Assembly (NCBI GenBank): GCA_015501595.1
Contig: JADNRX010000071.1
Span: 1-64,000, forward strand
DNA length: 64,000 nt
Direction: 5' to 3'
Origin: Hymenopellis radicata
Taxonomy: Eukaryota; Basidiomycota; Agaricomycetes; Agaricales; Physalacriaceae
Both the position numbers and the translations under genes were made by a program. Numbering within the stretch: position 1 is the first letter of the stretch; every line of letters begins with the position of its first letter. Shown one piece after another: positions 41,298 through 54,531 of the stretch. The notes beneath the pieces are model-generated. The model saw only the letters and a program-made list of their open reading frames with translations, ran no database searches and was not told where the DNA came from.

Positions 41298-44200
41298 GGA
41301 GACGCGTCACAGAAAAAAAGACAGGCGGCAAACGAGTGTCGTGCGTCGTTGACAGAGACGATCCAAAAGGGCCTTGGGCTCAGAGGGAAAGGAAACCCGA
41401 TACGGTACACACTGGAGGGTTTCTTGCACTGTTCCAGGTTTCTTCTCGAAATCTCGAAACCCCAAGTTGCCGTCAGGACTTACGGCGTTGTTGGCGAAGG
41501 GTCCCAACCTTCAGTGATACGCGTGGGTGCTTCCTTTCCTGCCGAGATCTGAGTCGATGGGGTAAGGCGAAGCTTAGGGCCCCCAGGTCATCGTGGAACG
41601 TGGTGGTAAGTATACAAGTTAAGTATTTGACTCCGCCCAATTTCAACCGGAAGCATTCACCCGTGTAATATTCGCTACCATAACCCTGGATATATACACA
41701 AGCGCCAACCGTCACTATTCGACGAAAGCTTTGCATCTGCTGCTCACTGACCGCAGTATTTGAATCTGTTCGTACCTGCTCACGTATCCCACCACTGAAA
41801 ATACCCATGCGCTACGACAGAAGTGCGAGAATATCAACGCAGCATCAAAGGGTCGGCCCCGCCGGAGACGATGGCAAGAGCAGACTGATGACCTACTCAC
41901 GAATTCCCTCTGTCATTGACATTCTGGGGTATGATTAACGTTAACCTAGCTGCATCGTTTTGTTAAGTGCATTCGGAAAGGCCGTTCCGCCTCAACGGAA
42001 GGTTCAATTATACCACCGGCGCATACAGACAAGCGAAATCACCAGAACGTTGCCGCCGATCCCGAACAAACCTTAGGGCGACAAGGCAGTCAGTTGACGG
42101 TCAGGAATCAGGATGAGTCTGGGACGAGTACAGTCCGCTCTCGACTAGGTGCCTTCATTTCCAGAAAAGTGAAGAGATTCTCATCTTCTCGTTCTTCTTC
42201 CATATGACCCAGAATTCCTCTACGCATCGTTCAAAGAACCGTATGATGACAATAGGACGACAATCGTGTTGCCAAATGGAATACAGGAATCGGCACAAGT
42301 TCTTCGCCATCAGATGATCGTGGTCTACCTCCTCCGGACCTAGTAGATCGATTGTTTTTTTAAATTTCGAGAGCTCAGAGTCATGTGCTTGCCGCCGGCT
42401 TGGCAATGAGCAGCGAACGAAGAGCCCAAAGACGTAGCGGCGTCTTCATCAGCATTGCCGTTCCAGAAGAGGATGATCTTGTCGGGAGAGTGAACGCGTA
42501 GTGGAGTGAGAGAGCGCAAGAGTATCGTGACGAGGACACACGATATTCGATAGGCGCACGGGTGCAATGCGTGCAGGGTGCCTCACACAAGGTCACCGAC
42601 ACTGGATTCGGAAGCATCTCTAACAATAAGTGCGACTAAAACTGTTTACCCATACATCCTAGGCATCAATGGTCTACGCCACTGAGAACAAGGGAAACGA
42701 CAGAATTTGGCAGTAATGAAGGGACAACACTCACCAGCGCCAGACTCCTGGACTCTTAGGAGCTGATGTCACCCACCTTTCTGGCCTTACGTAGACCAGT
42801 AAGGTTTCTCAGAGTTGGTGCTTCGAGGACAGGTGTCTGTATGTTTTTTGCGGGAGCAGATGCATCGTGAGGTCTTCAGACCTAGGAACAAGACGAAGCG
42901 AGTAGATGCGCGATAAAGCCGGAACACGCACTGATTCAGAGTCTGTGTTTTCCGGTTCCAGAATGGAGCCTGGTTGACATCGAGCATACTGATTCGAAGG
43001 CAGTTATAAGTATGTTCATTTCCCTTATTACCGCCACAAATGCATCAGTAGACTGACAACAAATCAATATTTTGAACAGAATTCGAGGAAGACTCATCTT
43101 CGTATGAAGCAAGGTTTAATTTAATATAAGTACAGGCCCAAGAGGCTGCAGGAGCATATGAAGAGGTACAATTGCTGTTCAAGAAATCCTACAAGACAAC
43201 AAGTTAGCTGCGCCGCTGCTGCTGCGTAGTGCCCTGGAGAACTTTTTCTTATTGGACCCACTGAAGATGAAGAAAAACTCCTCCAGTTTCGTGAATCGGA
43301 ATTATTCAGAGGCAGTGCTCGTTTAGCTCCGCCGTGCTCATTAATCTAGCTGAACTGTGGGTTGGTACCGGGTGGGAATAATTTGTCAGTTTGGCGCTCG
43401 GTGCCCAGCCTCCTATTCATGCAATTCCGTGTTCTCCCTCGACGAAAGTAGACTTGAAGACAAGCTGAAACGGAAACCGCTTTACCGAATGCGATGTCAA
43501 TTTTGTGATGCGGTGGACGGTGAAGTGAAAAAGGACATCGAGTACTTCCTAGGACGAAGTATTCTGAGCAGTGACGACGACGGAGTTCCAACTTCCAAAG
43601 AAAGGTTGTTCCCACCTATTCATACCCGTTTCAATACCGGAAATAACACTTCCGTCGGCGAAGATCAACAAAAGTCACGACTGAAGCTGAAGCCTAAGCA
43701 AGATGGTATCATCCGGACATTCGGCTTCTCCGTCTTGAGAACTCTTCAGTGAAAGGAAGCTGAGTTTTGGCATACTTGGCAGCTCTGAAGAGGAAGAGTT
43801 TGCTCCCGCAGAGAAGAGTTGCTTTAGGCAGAGACGAGCACAGCAGCTTTGATCCTGGCGCGCATGTTGTATCTGATAAGCTGACCGTGTTATGGCTCGA
43901 CGGCGAGTTCTGAGAAGCCACAGCACTAAGTGGCATCTGCCAAAGGTCGCCATGCGGTACAAAGACATGGCTCCACACAGGAAGTCCAGCTAAGAGTACG
44001 GACCTACGGTAATCATGTAATGGCAGGCAGCGCGGGTTCGCGAGTCCTCTGCGTACGTTTGATTTGAACTGTAACTTGGCGAGTGTCGAACGCATGCCAG
44101 CCCTGGATGGAGGTCGACCGTCTACGGAACAAGTTGCAAGGTCGAAATGATCGTTCCGTTCAACAGAGTAGTGCCATATATTCAGGCGGATTTGTAGATT

Positions 44201-44938
44201 CGAATGTAGCGGTTGAGATGGTTGATCACCCTCAATATTCTCGAGAAAACACTGAGGCTGCTGGAGGTTCGTTGTTGAAAAAGCGCCGGAATCAGGCGAT
44301 CATGCTGTTGCATCATTAGGCCCACGTGCTCCCTCTTCCTCGGCCCTGACATCCTTTTGACTGACATCCACGACTGCACACGTCGAATTCTGTGCATAGA
44401 TTGCTCTGAAAGCCTGTGGTGCACTGCGACGCGTCATTTCTTGGCTGTACGTCTCTATTAGGTTAGCTCAAACCGTCCTTTCCCCGCAGGGGTGAAAGTG
44501 GACCGCGTTTTGACCGCGTTCCAAGTAATTCAATTTACCGAACTTGAATTGTTGACTCTAGTTGCTGCCGAACCTCTGTATGTCTTGCATTTGAAACAGG
44601 AAACCGATGGACCCGAGAAGAGAATCTAATAGCGACTCGCGCCAGTTTCAACTGGTGCCCGAAGTGTGATCCGAGGCTGCAATTGGACGATGAATCATGA
44701 TGGCGCGGTATGTGTGGGATGTCCATCACGTCCTTGATTAACCCAGCTGATTCATGTAACACAGATACAAACATGCTCGGATTGGTGAGAATTTGTTACC
44801 GCGCTGTTACCCCCGACGTCTGGACTGTACCACGACCTCTGGCGCTTCTCCGCCAGCTTCTTTCCCTCCTGGCCAGTTCACCATACCCCTGCCACGCTGT
44901 CTACTCTACTCTGGGCATAGCTTCTCGGGGAGGCGGTC
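41298..44938. other. 3.6 kb gene-poor region
   Basis: Several ORFs of 60-130 codons occur on both strands (for example 42155-42406 minus, 43357-43752 plus and 43709-44095 minus). None has a recognisable domain, and I could not splice them into a convincing gene. The last few hundred bases should include the promoter of the gene at 44939. Degenerate genes or lineage-specific short genes cannot be excluded. Confidence 0.4.
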
Positions 44939-47900
44939 ATGCCAGCACTCTCATCATACCTATCCCTGCCTCGCCGTAACAAGGTGAAGAGCGTCAAATC
45001 GCCATTCGAAGTCCGCAGGCTGAATACGCCTGCATCCCCGAACCATCCTTACGCATCCCCGGACATACACGACATTAGCCATGGGCAGCTACCGTCAGTG
45101 GACTCAGCAGCGTCGGAGGGTGCACAGCCTATAGCACGGCCCCGCTCCCCTTCCATGCAGATGAAGTTGGAAGTGGAATTGACACAGGACTCGGCAAACT
45201 GGTTTCCAGAACATCTGTTTCCTGCGGATGGTGCCGCGGGAGTAGAGAAGAGTAGACCTGAAGGAGAGCCGGGGCGAAACCAAAAGCAGGCGAAGGCACC
45301 TCCTTCCGAAGAGGAATCAAGCTTTTATGACTATTACGATGACGAGGCGTCGTTGACCTCAGACGACATCGCCAAATTGGAAGCACTGGATGTACGTCGT
45401 TCGAAGTCGTTGTAGATCTTAAACTCACGATTTCATTAGGCGTCTAGTTTTCTCAATGTGAATTCTCACGAGGTGCAACGTCCCCCACCTGTATGTTCTG
45501 TCATCTCTGAGATGTTACAGCAATTAATCACAAAATAGCTGTTTCCATCAATGACCTACAAGAAGACGGTTCCCGCCCCCATCAAGATTCCCAGCGCGGC
45601 TTTTCGTGGTGCAAAAGTGCAGCTTATCCATTCTTCGGCTGGATCTCAAGGCAAAACGCGTCCTAGTTCTCAGGCATCCATAGACGAATTGTCTGCGCTG
45701 TCTGGTTCCACATTGGCGAGGGCTTTGATGGCGAATTCGTTTGTTCTGTCAAGTGATCATGCATCTCGCCATCGCAGTGGCGCATCTAGCATTGTTCAGA
45801 TGGATTCGGCCACTCTTCCCGCTGGGGAGCATCCGTTTCTCGGTTCGCCCATGATTCGGGACAGGACCTTAAGTTGGAATCCATCAGCTTCGCCGAACAC
45901 TCCGGGCCTAGTTCCGCCAGTTCCTACCAACGCAGAACTGGTCTATTCGCCACCCTTACACTTCCGTCGTGAGGACAAACCCAAACCATCGGAACGAACT
46001 GGGAGCGTAAAACGTCGGTCAAGAGACTCAGATTCCTTGGCGTATTTCAAGTCCCCGGACGCGTCAATGCCGAACGATAGTGTCCCTTCCGAGCGTCTTC
46101 ATTGCATTGTCGAGACCTCCCCTACGATTGAGGCACCTCGTTTCGCTGACAACGACTCCACCTCCGTTGACGCTACTGCGCAGACTACAACTACAAGGCC
46201 GGAGTCCGTCGGTGCTTCGTCTATGCCTCAAGCGATCACACCATCAACGGCGACATCATCTACATCTGAAAAAGATATTGGGGGTGTTCTCGATTATTAT
46301 GAGCTTCCCATCTCTCCGGAACCTGGAACTACCAATAATGGCTTCAAGTTACCGTTTTCACCCATATCGGAGGAATCTACCTCTCAACTTTCCCCTCCTG
46401 CGCTTTTTGTTGAGGAATCACAGCGGAATTCGCGATGCCCGAGCATGATCGTGAGCTCTTCAGCGTCTTCTGGCATCGGTAAGTTTACCGGCGCCGCATC
46501 AGAAACTTGATAGATGTTTACAACGATTGATAGGTCGCATTGAATGGTTAACAAGGCGGGAGTCTTTCGGCTCTGCTCAATCTCCGGCAGACGATAAAGC
46601 GAGCAGACTATCTTCCTTGCTCCCTATTGGTGGTCGTCCACGCTCTGCCCAGGTGAGTTGTGATCCTGTCTCTACTCACCTTCTTACATTTTTTCAACAG
46701 TTTTCGCCGGATGCATCAACTGCGAGTCTGTACTCTACCTCAAGTGCTACGCCTTCCCCTGGCGGACCGCTTTCTCCGCCACCGCCTCCCCGAAGCATAT
46801 TCAATCGAGAGCGGTCAGGCAGTGCGCCCAGCCCTATCAGAGTCGTTCGGGATTCGAGTGATCTTCAGGCTTATAACATCATGGTCAACCCTCTTTCCAC
46901 CCCTCGAGCAGCTCTACTAGTGGGGATGGTAGCGATTATGGTCAACAGACTTTTCCTCAAACTCCTGATCTGTTCAGTCCCACTTACAGCAACGAAGTGG
47001 GACATGATAGCCACACCCCAGACGATGTCCCTCAGACACCCAATTCCGCATTCGCCTTCCAGTATCGAAACAGTGGAATGCCCAGTATTACACAACAGGT
47101 GCTCTTGACAAGGGCGGGGAGCGGCGCTAGACATTCTCGAATGGGAAGTATATCGCGTACGCGTTCAGTTGCCACCGCTCCGACCGGCAATCTGCACGCT
47201 ATTATTCCTGAGAATAATTCTCAGGAATCCCTCAAGCGTTCGATTTTCAATGGCAGTCCTTTACCATCTGTCAAAGACAAGAGAGAAACGCCGGAGGGGA
47301 CAATCACTTCTCATCCGGACGCCAGTAGCTCTTCACTTCGGTCACATCATACGTTTGGAGGTCCCTCCTCCTCTGGACGAATGCCAAATGTTACACTATC
47401 TCGTCCGGGTACACCCTCGGAGGAGAAAGGACTTCCTAGTCTACCTATCTCACCGGCTGGGTCGATCGATGCGGGAATGCCAACAGCTCTTCCTGCTATT
47501 CACATTCCATCTAACGAGGATTATTCCCCACGCCAACGACGCACACGGCGTAGCCCCACTATCACCGTTGCTCACTCTGATGTGCCTCTCGTTGTGCCGC
47601 CACCTCCCCCGTTGCCACCGCCCTTACCCCCGTCCTCTCCTGCGTTGTCTGATGCCGTTCAATCGCAGCAAGCGACTCGCCTAGTGACGATTCCGCCTCC
47701 ACCACCCGTCATTCCTCCGCCTCTTCCGCTTCAGGAACAACCTGCGCGTCGTTATCCCACTGATCCTATCGGTCATGATCGAGAGAGCAACTATAGTATC
47801 AGTATTGGCTCGCCTCCGCCTTATTACACGGTCGTGTACGAACAACCCAACTCTGGCACGCCCAGTACCGGAAGTTCCGGCCATGAGCATGACCCTCGTT

Positions 47901-49227
47901 TTGCTCCCCGCCAATCCATGAGTAGTACGTTCACAGTGGATTCACCGTCTACTGCAACGGCTCGTCGAAGGACTACAAGGGCTCCCATTGGGCCCCGCGG
48001 ACCATCGCAACATAATCGCGAACGCTCATCTATATCGTCGGTCTCGGTGCCAAGCTCAACACGACGAACGTTCTCTGCGGCTCTTCCTTCTCCACGATTT
48101 GTCACCCCTGCTCCAAAATGGAGAGGATATACCCTCGACGCTGCCAAGTGGACCTTCACATCGTCTCAATTACAAGCCATCGTGGCTCATGCCATCAGGC
48201 AGTCTGCCGAGTCTTCCTCGATCCGTCTTCTTCGACAGGAAACTGCTGATGTCGAAGTGCCAATGGAGATTGACCGTCTGGAGAAGAGAAGAACCGACGT
48301 GAAAACCAGATACAAGCTGTTCGCTCGCAGACGGGCTGAACTTTTGGATTCATTGTCAACGGCTGTGTCTGACAATGCCATTTTGGCTCTGCGTTTTGTC
48401 GACGATCTCAAAGAAGTCTCTGGTTCAATGGACAAACTGGCCGAAGAGCTTCACAGCATCGACGAACAAGTTGCTCAATTGAACACGCTGGTGCAAGTGC
48501 ATTCCGCTAGCGCCCTGGCGATGGCGCTCCGAAAATTGAATGCCAGCTTTTTGAAGGAGTTTGCCAACACCCGCGTCCTCCGCGAGCAGATCCAAGAGCT
48601 GGAGACTGACCGGGACGAGGCTTGGAAACATTGCGAGGATGCGGCCAGCGATCTAGATAACCTCAGAAAGCAAATCACCTCTTCAGAAGACCCTAACCGA
48701 CGTTCGAGTCATATTTCAGCAGTCAGGAAGTCCAGTATAAGGGCGTCGAAGGCCGGGTTGAGGTCTTCACGCTCCTCGATTATCAGCAATCATAGGCTCA
48801 GCTCAGCTACTTTCTCTGGGGCAAAGTCCGCTTTCTCCATTGATTCGGACATTCCTCCGGTCCCAGCCATCCCACGGAGACCGAAGGATATCAACACCGA
48901 CATCCCAACGAGAAGTTCCATGGTATTGTCTTTCGCATCCTGTTCCTATGAAGCGACTTACAATTCTTCCAGGGTCTGTCCACTGACGGTTTCACGCCGA
49001 CTTCTGAGACGAGAGCGATGGTCCGAGCCCACGAAGAACTCTGCGAAATGTTGGGCATTACAATGAATGATACGCGTCCTAAACGGCGCCCACGTTCTTT
49101 AATTATACCTCCTCGTGAAAACGAAGAGATCCCCATGTCTGCGGAACAGACCGGACGTCGTCCATTAGCGATCGTCCGAATTCGTTACCCGCTGGCTCAA
49201 GATTGTCTGAAGCGTACAATGCGATGA
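44939..49227 (+). CDS. Large Ser/Pro-rich coiled-coil protein of unknown function, with frame break(s)
   Basis: No family was recognised. Six exons (44939-45391, 45440-45490, 45539-46478, 46534-46652, 46701-48922, 48973-49227) encode about 1,350 residues if one missing base is allowed at about 46887-46891 (AACCCTC, expected one more C). Most of the protein is disordered. It contains SP-rich segments, two poly-proline stretches near 47600-47720 (PPPPPLPPPLPP and PPPPPVIPPPLP, candidate SH3, WW or profilin ligands) and a basic region. A conserved-looking helical domain follows (PAPKWRGYTLDAAKWTFTS then HAIRQSAESSSIRLL), with a long coiled coil (about 48240-48670). An alternative C-terminus in another frame (SSISDRPNSLPAGSRL...) would follow from a further missing C near 49131. 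A role in actin or polarity scaffolding is only inference. Confidence 0.75.
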
Positions 49228-49564
49228 TAGTTGACGTTCGTAGCTTTGGCTCCCTCAGTCTGTGTGAAACTTACTAACCGAGGTTTTAGCGTCAAGCGAT
49301 TTTAACAACTTTGGAAATGCTCTCGGATTGATTGGCGTTTACTTAACAACTCTCGTGCAACGACCGCTCATATACCCCGCAACATCATGCATCACTTCCA
49401 CCACTCATTCGATCTCCGATGCCATTTAATGTTATTGACTCCCATTATTATTATTACATGAATCACAACACAATGTAATTGCATACATTCAAGACGACAA
49501 GCGAAAGCAATGAAAATAAGCAAATAAATCAGGTAGGGGAATAAGTACAATGTAGTGCGTACGA
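49228..49564. other. Convergent 3' region
   Basis: This AT-rich stretch lies between the 3' ends of the large coiled-coil gene and SCC3, with TTATTATTATTA near 49445. No gene is seen. Confidence 0.45.
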
Positions 49565-52500
49565 CTAATGTCGTGCTCGTTTCCTGCGAACTTGCAGGTA
49601 ACCAGCCTCTGGTGTTGGAGGTTCATCCAAAGGCTCGGGCACCGGATCTGGGGTATCGTTTGCTTCTTCCTCTTCAGGACGTCGACGCTTTCGAGAACTG
49701 GTTGGGGTTGCCTCATGTGAGGATTCCTGGGGCCCCACGTCAACTTCGAGGTCAGGATCGTTGTTCGCCGGCGGCGCTTCCGGTGGGGTTTGATCGGTGT
49801 CTTGTTTTTGGTTTTATAGGTGGCTTTCGGTTTTGGACGAGCTTTGGGTGTCGCCGGCTCATCACCACCTTCATCCTCTGTCTGTGCGGGTGTACGACGC
49901 GTTCGATTTGATGCGGCTCGCCGCGGCCTTGGACGAGCAGGTGCTGGAGCGGCTGGAGCTTCCGCCTCACTTTCGTCGTGTGACATTTCCACCATGCGTT
50001 CCACCTCACTCTCGTCGTCAGTGGCAGCACCCTTCCCTTTCCTTTCCCCTTCCTTTCCGCGCGCGGGGAGCGGCAGCTGCGAAACAGCGTGAGTGTGATA
50101 AGCAGACACGCCAATATGGTATTGTATTCACCTTTGTGCTCTTTGTCTTTCGACATCAACTTTCTCTCGTATGCACGAAGAGGCTCCCATACAACAGTAG
50201 TCGCCACTTCGACTTTGCCTTGAGCTAGAACCTGGTCCACGTGGGCTTTGCTAGAAGCATGTTAGGTCTTTCGAAAGTATGAGATAATGCAACAGCTAAC
50301 ATTTTCAAGGCTTCCCGATCCTGGACAACAGCAAGCATCTGTGTGAGAGGGCGGAAACATGAAAGAGTGCGCTTGAGTGCATTCTTGTTCTTGTCCGCGT
50401 TGTAGGATGCCAGGCGCTTGCCCAACCAGCTTAACAACGTTGAATGAATTTGGACGACAAAGTTGACGTCTAACCGGCGAATGACGGTTAATTGTGCACC
50501 CCGAATAACGAAGCACGTCGCAAGTTGCTTTGCCAGGTGAATGGCATTCTCCTCGTCATCAACAACACCATCAATTACCAACGTGAATGCCTAATAATGG
50601 CTGTGAGACAACATAAACTTCTGGCAGGAATCAACTGACCTCTTGTAGTGCCTGTGTTGCAACTAGAACGATAATATCGCCCTCTTCATTCATGATGCTT
50701 TCCTCGCGAAGGACGTCAATGATAACTTTGGCGCAAGTGTCAAAAGCGATCCAAGACGACCATAATGCGCAAGAATGACAGCTCCGTGCCGCACTTGCAG
50801 GGCCCCAGCGCGTATAGCCCTCAAGAACGTCGTGATGACATCAATGAATGCGTACTCCTGTTCCAGCCTCACACGAGAATCCTCCTTAACTTGGGCTTAC
50901 GAAGTAAACGTGAACAGACGAATGCTTGCGAGCAACGAAACACACCTTTCTTATTGAGCTTATTGGCTTTGGCAGTTTTCTTCCCCTTGTTGTTCGCCTT
51001 GTTTCTTGTAGGGGCTTCAGAATCACTGTCATCAGCGCTAGTGGCGTTCTCCTTGTCCTCATCGTCGCTATCGGCTATTAGCTCCGTGTATCTCTCAATC
51101 TCGGCCTGAATGTATCCAGCACATCGATATTGTGTTTCATCGTCCATGGAAAGCGCGACAGCGGCCGTGGGTAGTGGAGTGCCATCTGCTGCCGTCGTCT
51201 GATTCGCAGAGAAGAGCACATGAAGATTCAACAAGTTCTTGAACGCCTAAGGAATAGTGAGCCGTGCAATAGATTGATAGATTGAGGAATTCATACCGAT
51301 CTCTTCACCCCTTCAACGGTGTTGGACTGCGTGCCAACAGCAAACTCGATCAATTTCTCGAGGAGGGTGGATCTCTGAGCCTCTAAGGTTTCTCGATACT
51401 GAGTGTCTTCCTCCGAGACCGACGCCAGCCCTCTGCTCTTCCAAATGATATGCAACGTCAGCAAGTGTAGCACCTGCTCGATCATCTGACACACTCATCA
51501 GTACGACTAAAGAGGAGGAAAAGCACTATGAACTCACCACTTCCTCATCTTGATAGCCCAGTCGACCACGCTCAGCAATAGCAGTGATAAGCTCCCATGC
51601 ACTACTTTGCTTGCCGCCCTCATTTTCCTCCATCCAAGCCGTGATATCCCGAGTCCCTGCTAGAATTCTAATCCTAGTACACGTTGAGGATAGCGCCAAA
51701 ACCTCGTCTTCCGTGAATGTCGAGATCTCAATCTCATCACGCTCTGCCAACGCGTCACGGAGAGCGGACGATAGTTCGTCTTCAAGTTCCAAGATTTTGG
51801 GGCTATTGCTGTTGGATAAAGAGGTTGCGGATAGAAGGTAGATGATCGTCGACATAGATAGGGCTAATATGGAAGGAGATGAATGCGTCAAGAATTGCTT
51901 TAGGATGTCATCCCAAAGTGCGGTGTAATCCTGAATACTGATGAGCTGCTACATCGTTCGACACCAGGAAATCGCACGTACGCTTATGGCCCTCATCTCA
52001 AGGTACAAATCGAGATTCATGAATGTTGGTAGAATCAGGACGTCCTTGATTCGATTCTCGTCGGTTTGATATTTGACGAAAAGACGCGGTAAGCCCTTCA
52101 TCAAAGCCCGTGTTATATCATTAGCAATGGCGTCCTCCTCGCCCTGTCTGAATGTTAATCTCGTGAACCATGGATGAAGTACCCGAATGACCAACCTTCT
52201 TACCACCGATTGAATCCTTCTTGGTTTTGATAATGGATGAGACCAGCAGCTCCAGAAGAACAGCTTCTTCGACTTCCTCGAGACGCCACGACTCGTCTAC
52301 AGAAACAGATTCGGTGTCCTCCTCCTCGTCGTCTACGGCAGTCGTAGCAGCACTGCGTGATTTACCCTTCGGCCGTGCTTTCTTGCCCTTCTTGCCTGTC
52401 GCCGCAGCTTGCGACTCTGCAGATGCTGAGTGGTCCAAAAGCAAGACATCGAGAATCCCGCTCCAGTCGCGCACAGGTTCAAGTTCGTCCCATAACGCCT

Positions 52501-54352
52501 CTGTAGCCAACGCAGTGCGTCCGTCGCCGTGGGTTTTGCTTCGTTCGGCGGCAAGGGAAGCGATCTCAGTTTTCGCCTTAGCCTTCTTCTGCTCGCTATC
52601 TTGCTCTTCGTCGTCTTCCTCTCCTGCAGCCTCGTCTAAAGCTTTGCCCCACTTCACCAGGAGCGACGCGATACCTTTAACACCCATACGGTCTTTGTCC
52701 TCCTTGCTCTTGCCGCCCATCTCAACGTCACGTTCTTCCACCCATTCTTCCCAGACGCCACGAACAAACCCACCGACAGCCTTCCGCACCTTGGGTTCAC
52801 TACAGAAGACAAGCGCTCCGAGACGTTCACGCTCCTCTTCACCCAACATGCCGGTCTTTTCGATTGCCTCGAGAACGTTGAGCACACCGACACGCACGTT
52901 GACGTCAACGTCGGCTTCTGCCATTTCGACGAGCCTGGGCTTGAAGCGCTCAGTGAAGTGGTTCAGCGATGTAAGAAGGTGCTCCGAGACTGAGGACATG
53001 TACACGACTTGGAGCGCCTTGACGGCCGCAGTACGGACGTGTGCGTCGGCGTCAGAGAGAACCCATCCGACGTAACGGAGATATGAAGTGGACAGGAAAT
53101 GGGAAGGGTGTTTCTTGAAGAACGTTCCGAGTGAATTGATACATTCCGTCCGGATTAAAGGGTCCAGGTCGCGATATCGGTTAATGAAAACACTGCCGAA
53201 AATATGAATTATGTTCGATACAAACCTGCACCACTCACCCGTCGATGAACTCTTTCAGGTATTCGTTGAGCTTGGAACTTCGTTCCTTAACCTCCTTCGT
53301 CTTCGTTTGAAGCTCTTTATCCTTGGCACCAGCGCCGCCCTTGGCCTTGCGCTTCTTCTCACCCTCTCTTTGGCGGCCAAGAACCTCTGCCTCTTTCTCG
53401 ACGTTGCGTGTAACATCACATAACGCAGCCTCCACATCGAGCGCTACGACCGTCGCGGTATGGCGGAAACTCCGAAGCGGGGCGGAACTCATTGTGAGGA
53501 CCCACGCAGATAAGTTGGGTATCAAGTCGGTGGTATACAGCAGGCCTAGATCGGCAGCAGAGGAGATGACGCGGGATAGAAACTCTGATAAATGGGTGCG
53601 AAATTTCTTGAACATCGGGTTCTTGGAAGTCAAGGGGTAAGTGGGCGTAGATTCGAGTTTGAGCGCGTCGACAAGGTCATCGACGGCGCTTTGGATTCCA
53701 TCGGTATCGAGGGCTTTGTCGGCGTCAACCGAATCGTTGCAGCCACATGCCCGTAAAATGAGGTTGATGAGCTCAGCTTGAGCGGCGCCTTCGTTTTGCT
53801 CAAGTGATTCCAAAAAATCTTCTGCAGTACCTTGGAGCGCAGCAGAAGGGTTCATAATGGCATCTTCCAAGGCGGTGAGTCATAGTCACAAGAAGCGGGC
53901 AAGCACGCACTGTAGAGAGGATTGTCAGTGTTGATCTTGGTATCTTTAGCGAGCTGCTCGGGATCAAAGACAGCAGCATCCTGGAGCTTCCGTCCACGAG
54001 GCTTACGCGTCGTGGCTTTTGGTGCCTTTGCAGTATCCTTGAACAGAATGTCAGACGGTTGAATCACCGCCACACGTGGAAGAGACGCGCCTTTTTTGCT
54101 GGTTTCTTCGGGGATTTGCGTTTAGGTGCAGCATATTCCTCCTCATTATCTTCTCCAGAGTGTTCCTCATCGTCGCCCTCGTCGTCGGTAGCCGCGCGCT
54201 TCCGTTTGCCCGTGGTCGCGACTGGTCTGGTCAGGAGACACGTTTGGTGGCAGCGCGAGGGGATACGTACCGGTTTCCAAAGGCTGTGGTTTCTTCCTTT
54301 CACGCTGAGATCGTCGAGGTCCAGTAGGCGTGCCATTTTGCGGGGGATCCAT
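49565..54352 (-). CDS. SCC3: Cohesin subunit SA/STAG family (Scc3/Psc3), with frame breaks
   Basis: A HEAT-repeat subunit of cohesin that binds the kleisin and DNA and supports sister-chromatid cohesion. Twelve exons are modelled (54352-54271, 54221-53911, 53863-53239, 53192-52196, 52143-51982, 51945-51538, 51485-51297, 51246-50946, 50895-50640, 50590-50301, 50250-50132, 50076-49565). Key parts are a basic/acidic N-terminus, NPLYNAIMNPSAALQ (STAG start), FINRYRDLDPLIRTECINSLG within the stromalin-conservative domain, long HEAT-like helices, and a charged C-terminal tail ending RRKRARH. One-base gaps are needed in the T-run at 54092-54097 (plus strand), the A-run at 50742-50745 and the T-run at 49805-49809. 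The frame near 50030-50075 is unresolved. Indel errors are more likely than inactivation of this essential gene. An upstream ATG at 54391 is possible. Confidence 0.9.
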
Positions 54353-54531
54353 CGTACGCGTCGCGATGGTAGGTGACTGACCAGTTTCCAAATGCAGGTG
54401 TCACATTGTGACCGTGACGGCTGATCTAAGTATGACTTCGCGGTTCCGGAAATGGGAACCGTCGCTGTCGGTCGATCGTTGGTTGATCGGGATCCTCTTT
54501 GGGATGTTTTCTTTCTCTTCCGTTTGCATCC
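54353..54531. promoter_or_regulatory. Divergent promoter interval between SCC3 and the HAD gene
   Basis: The two start codons are 179 bp apart on opposite strands. GATCGATC- and CGGTTCCGGAA-type inverted words occur here, but no assignable site. Confidence 0.35.
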
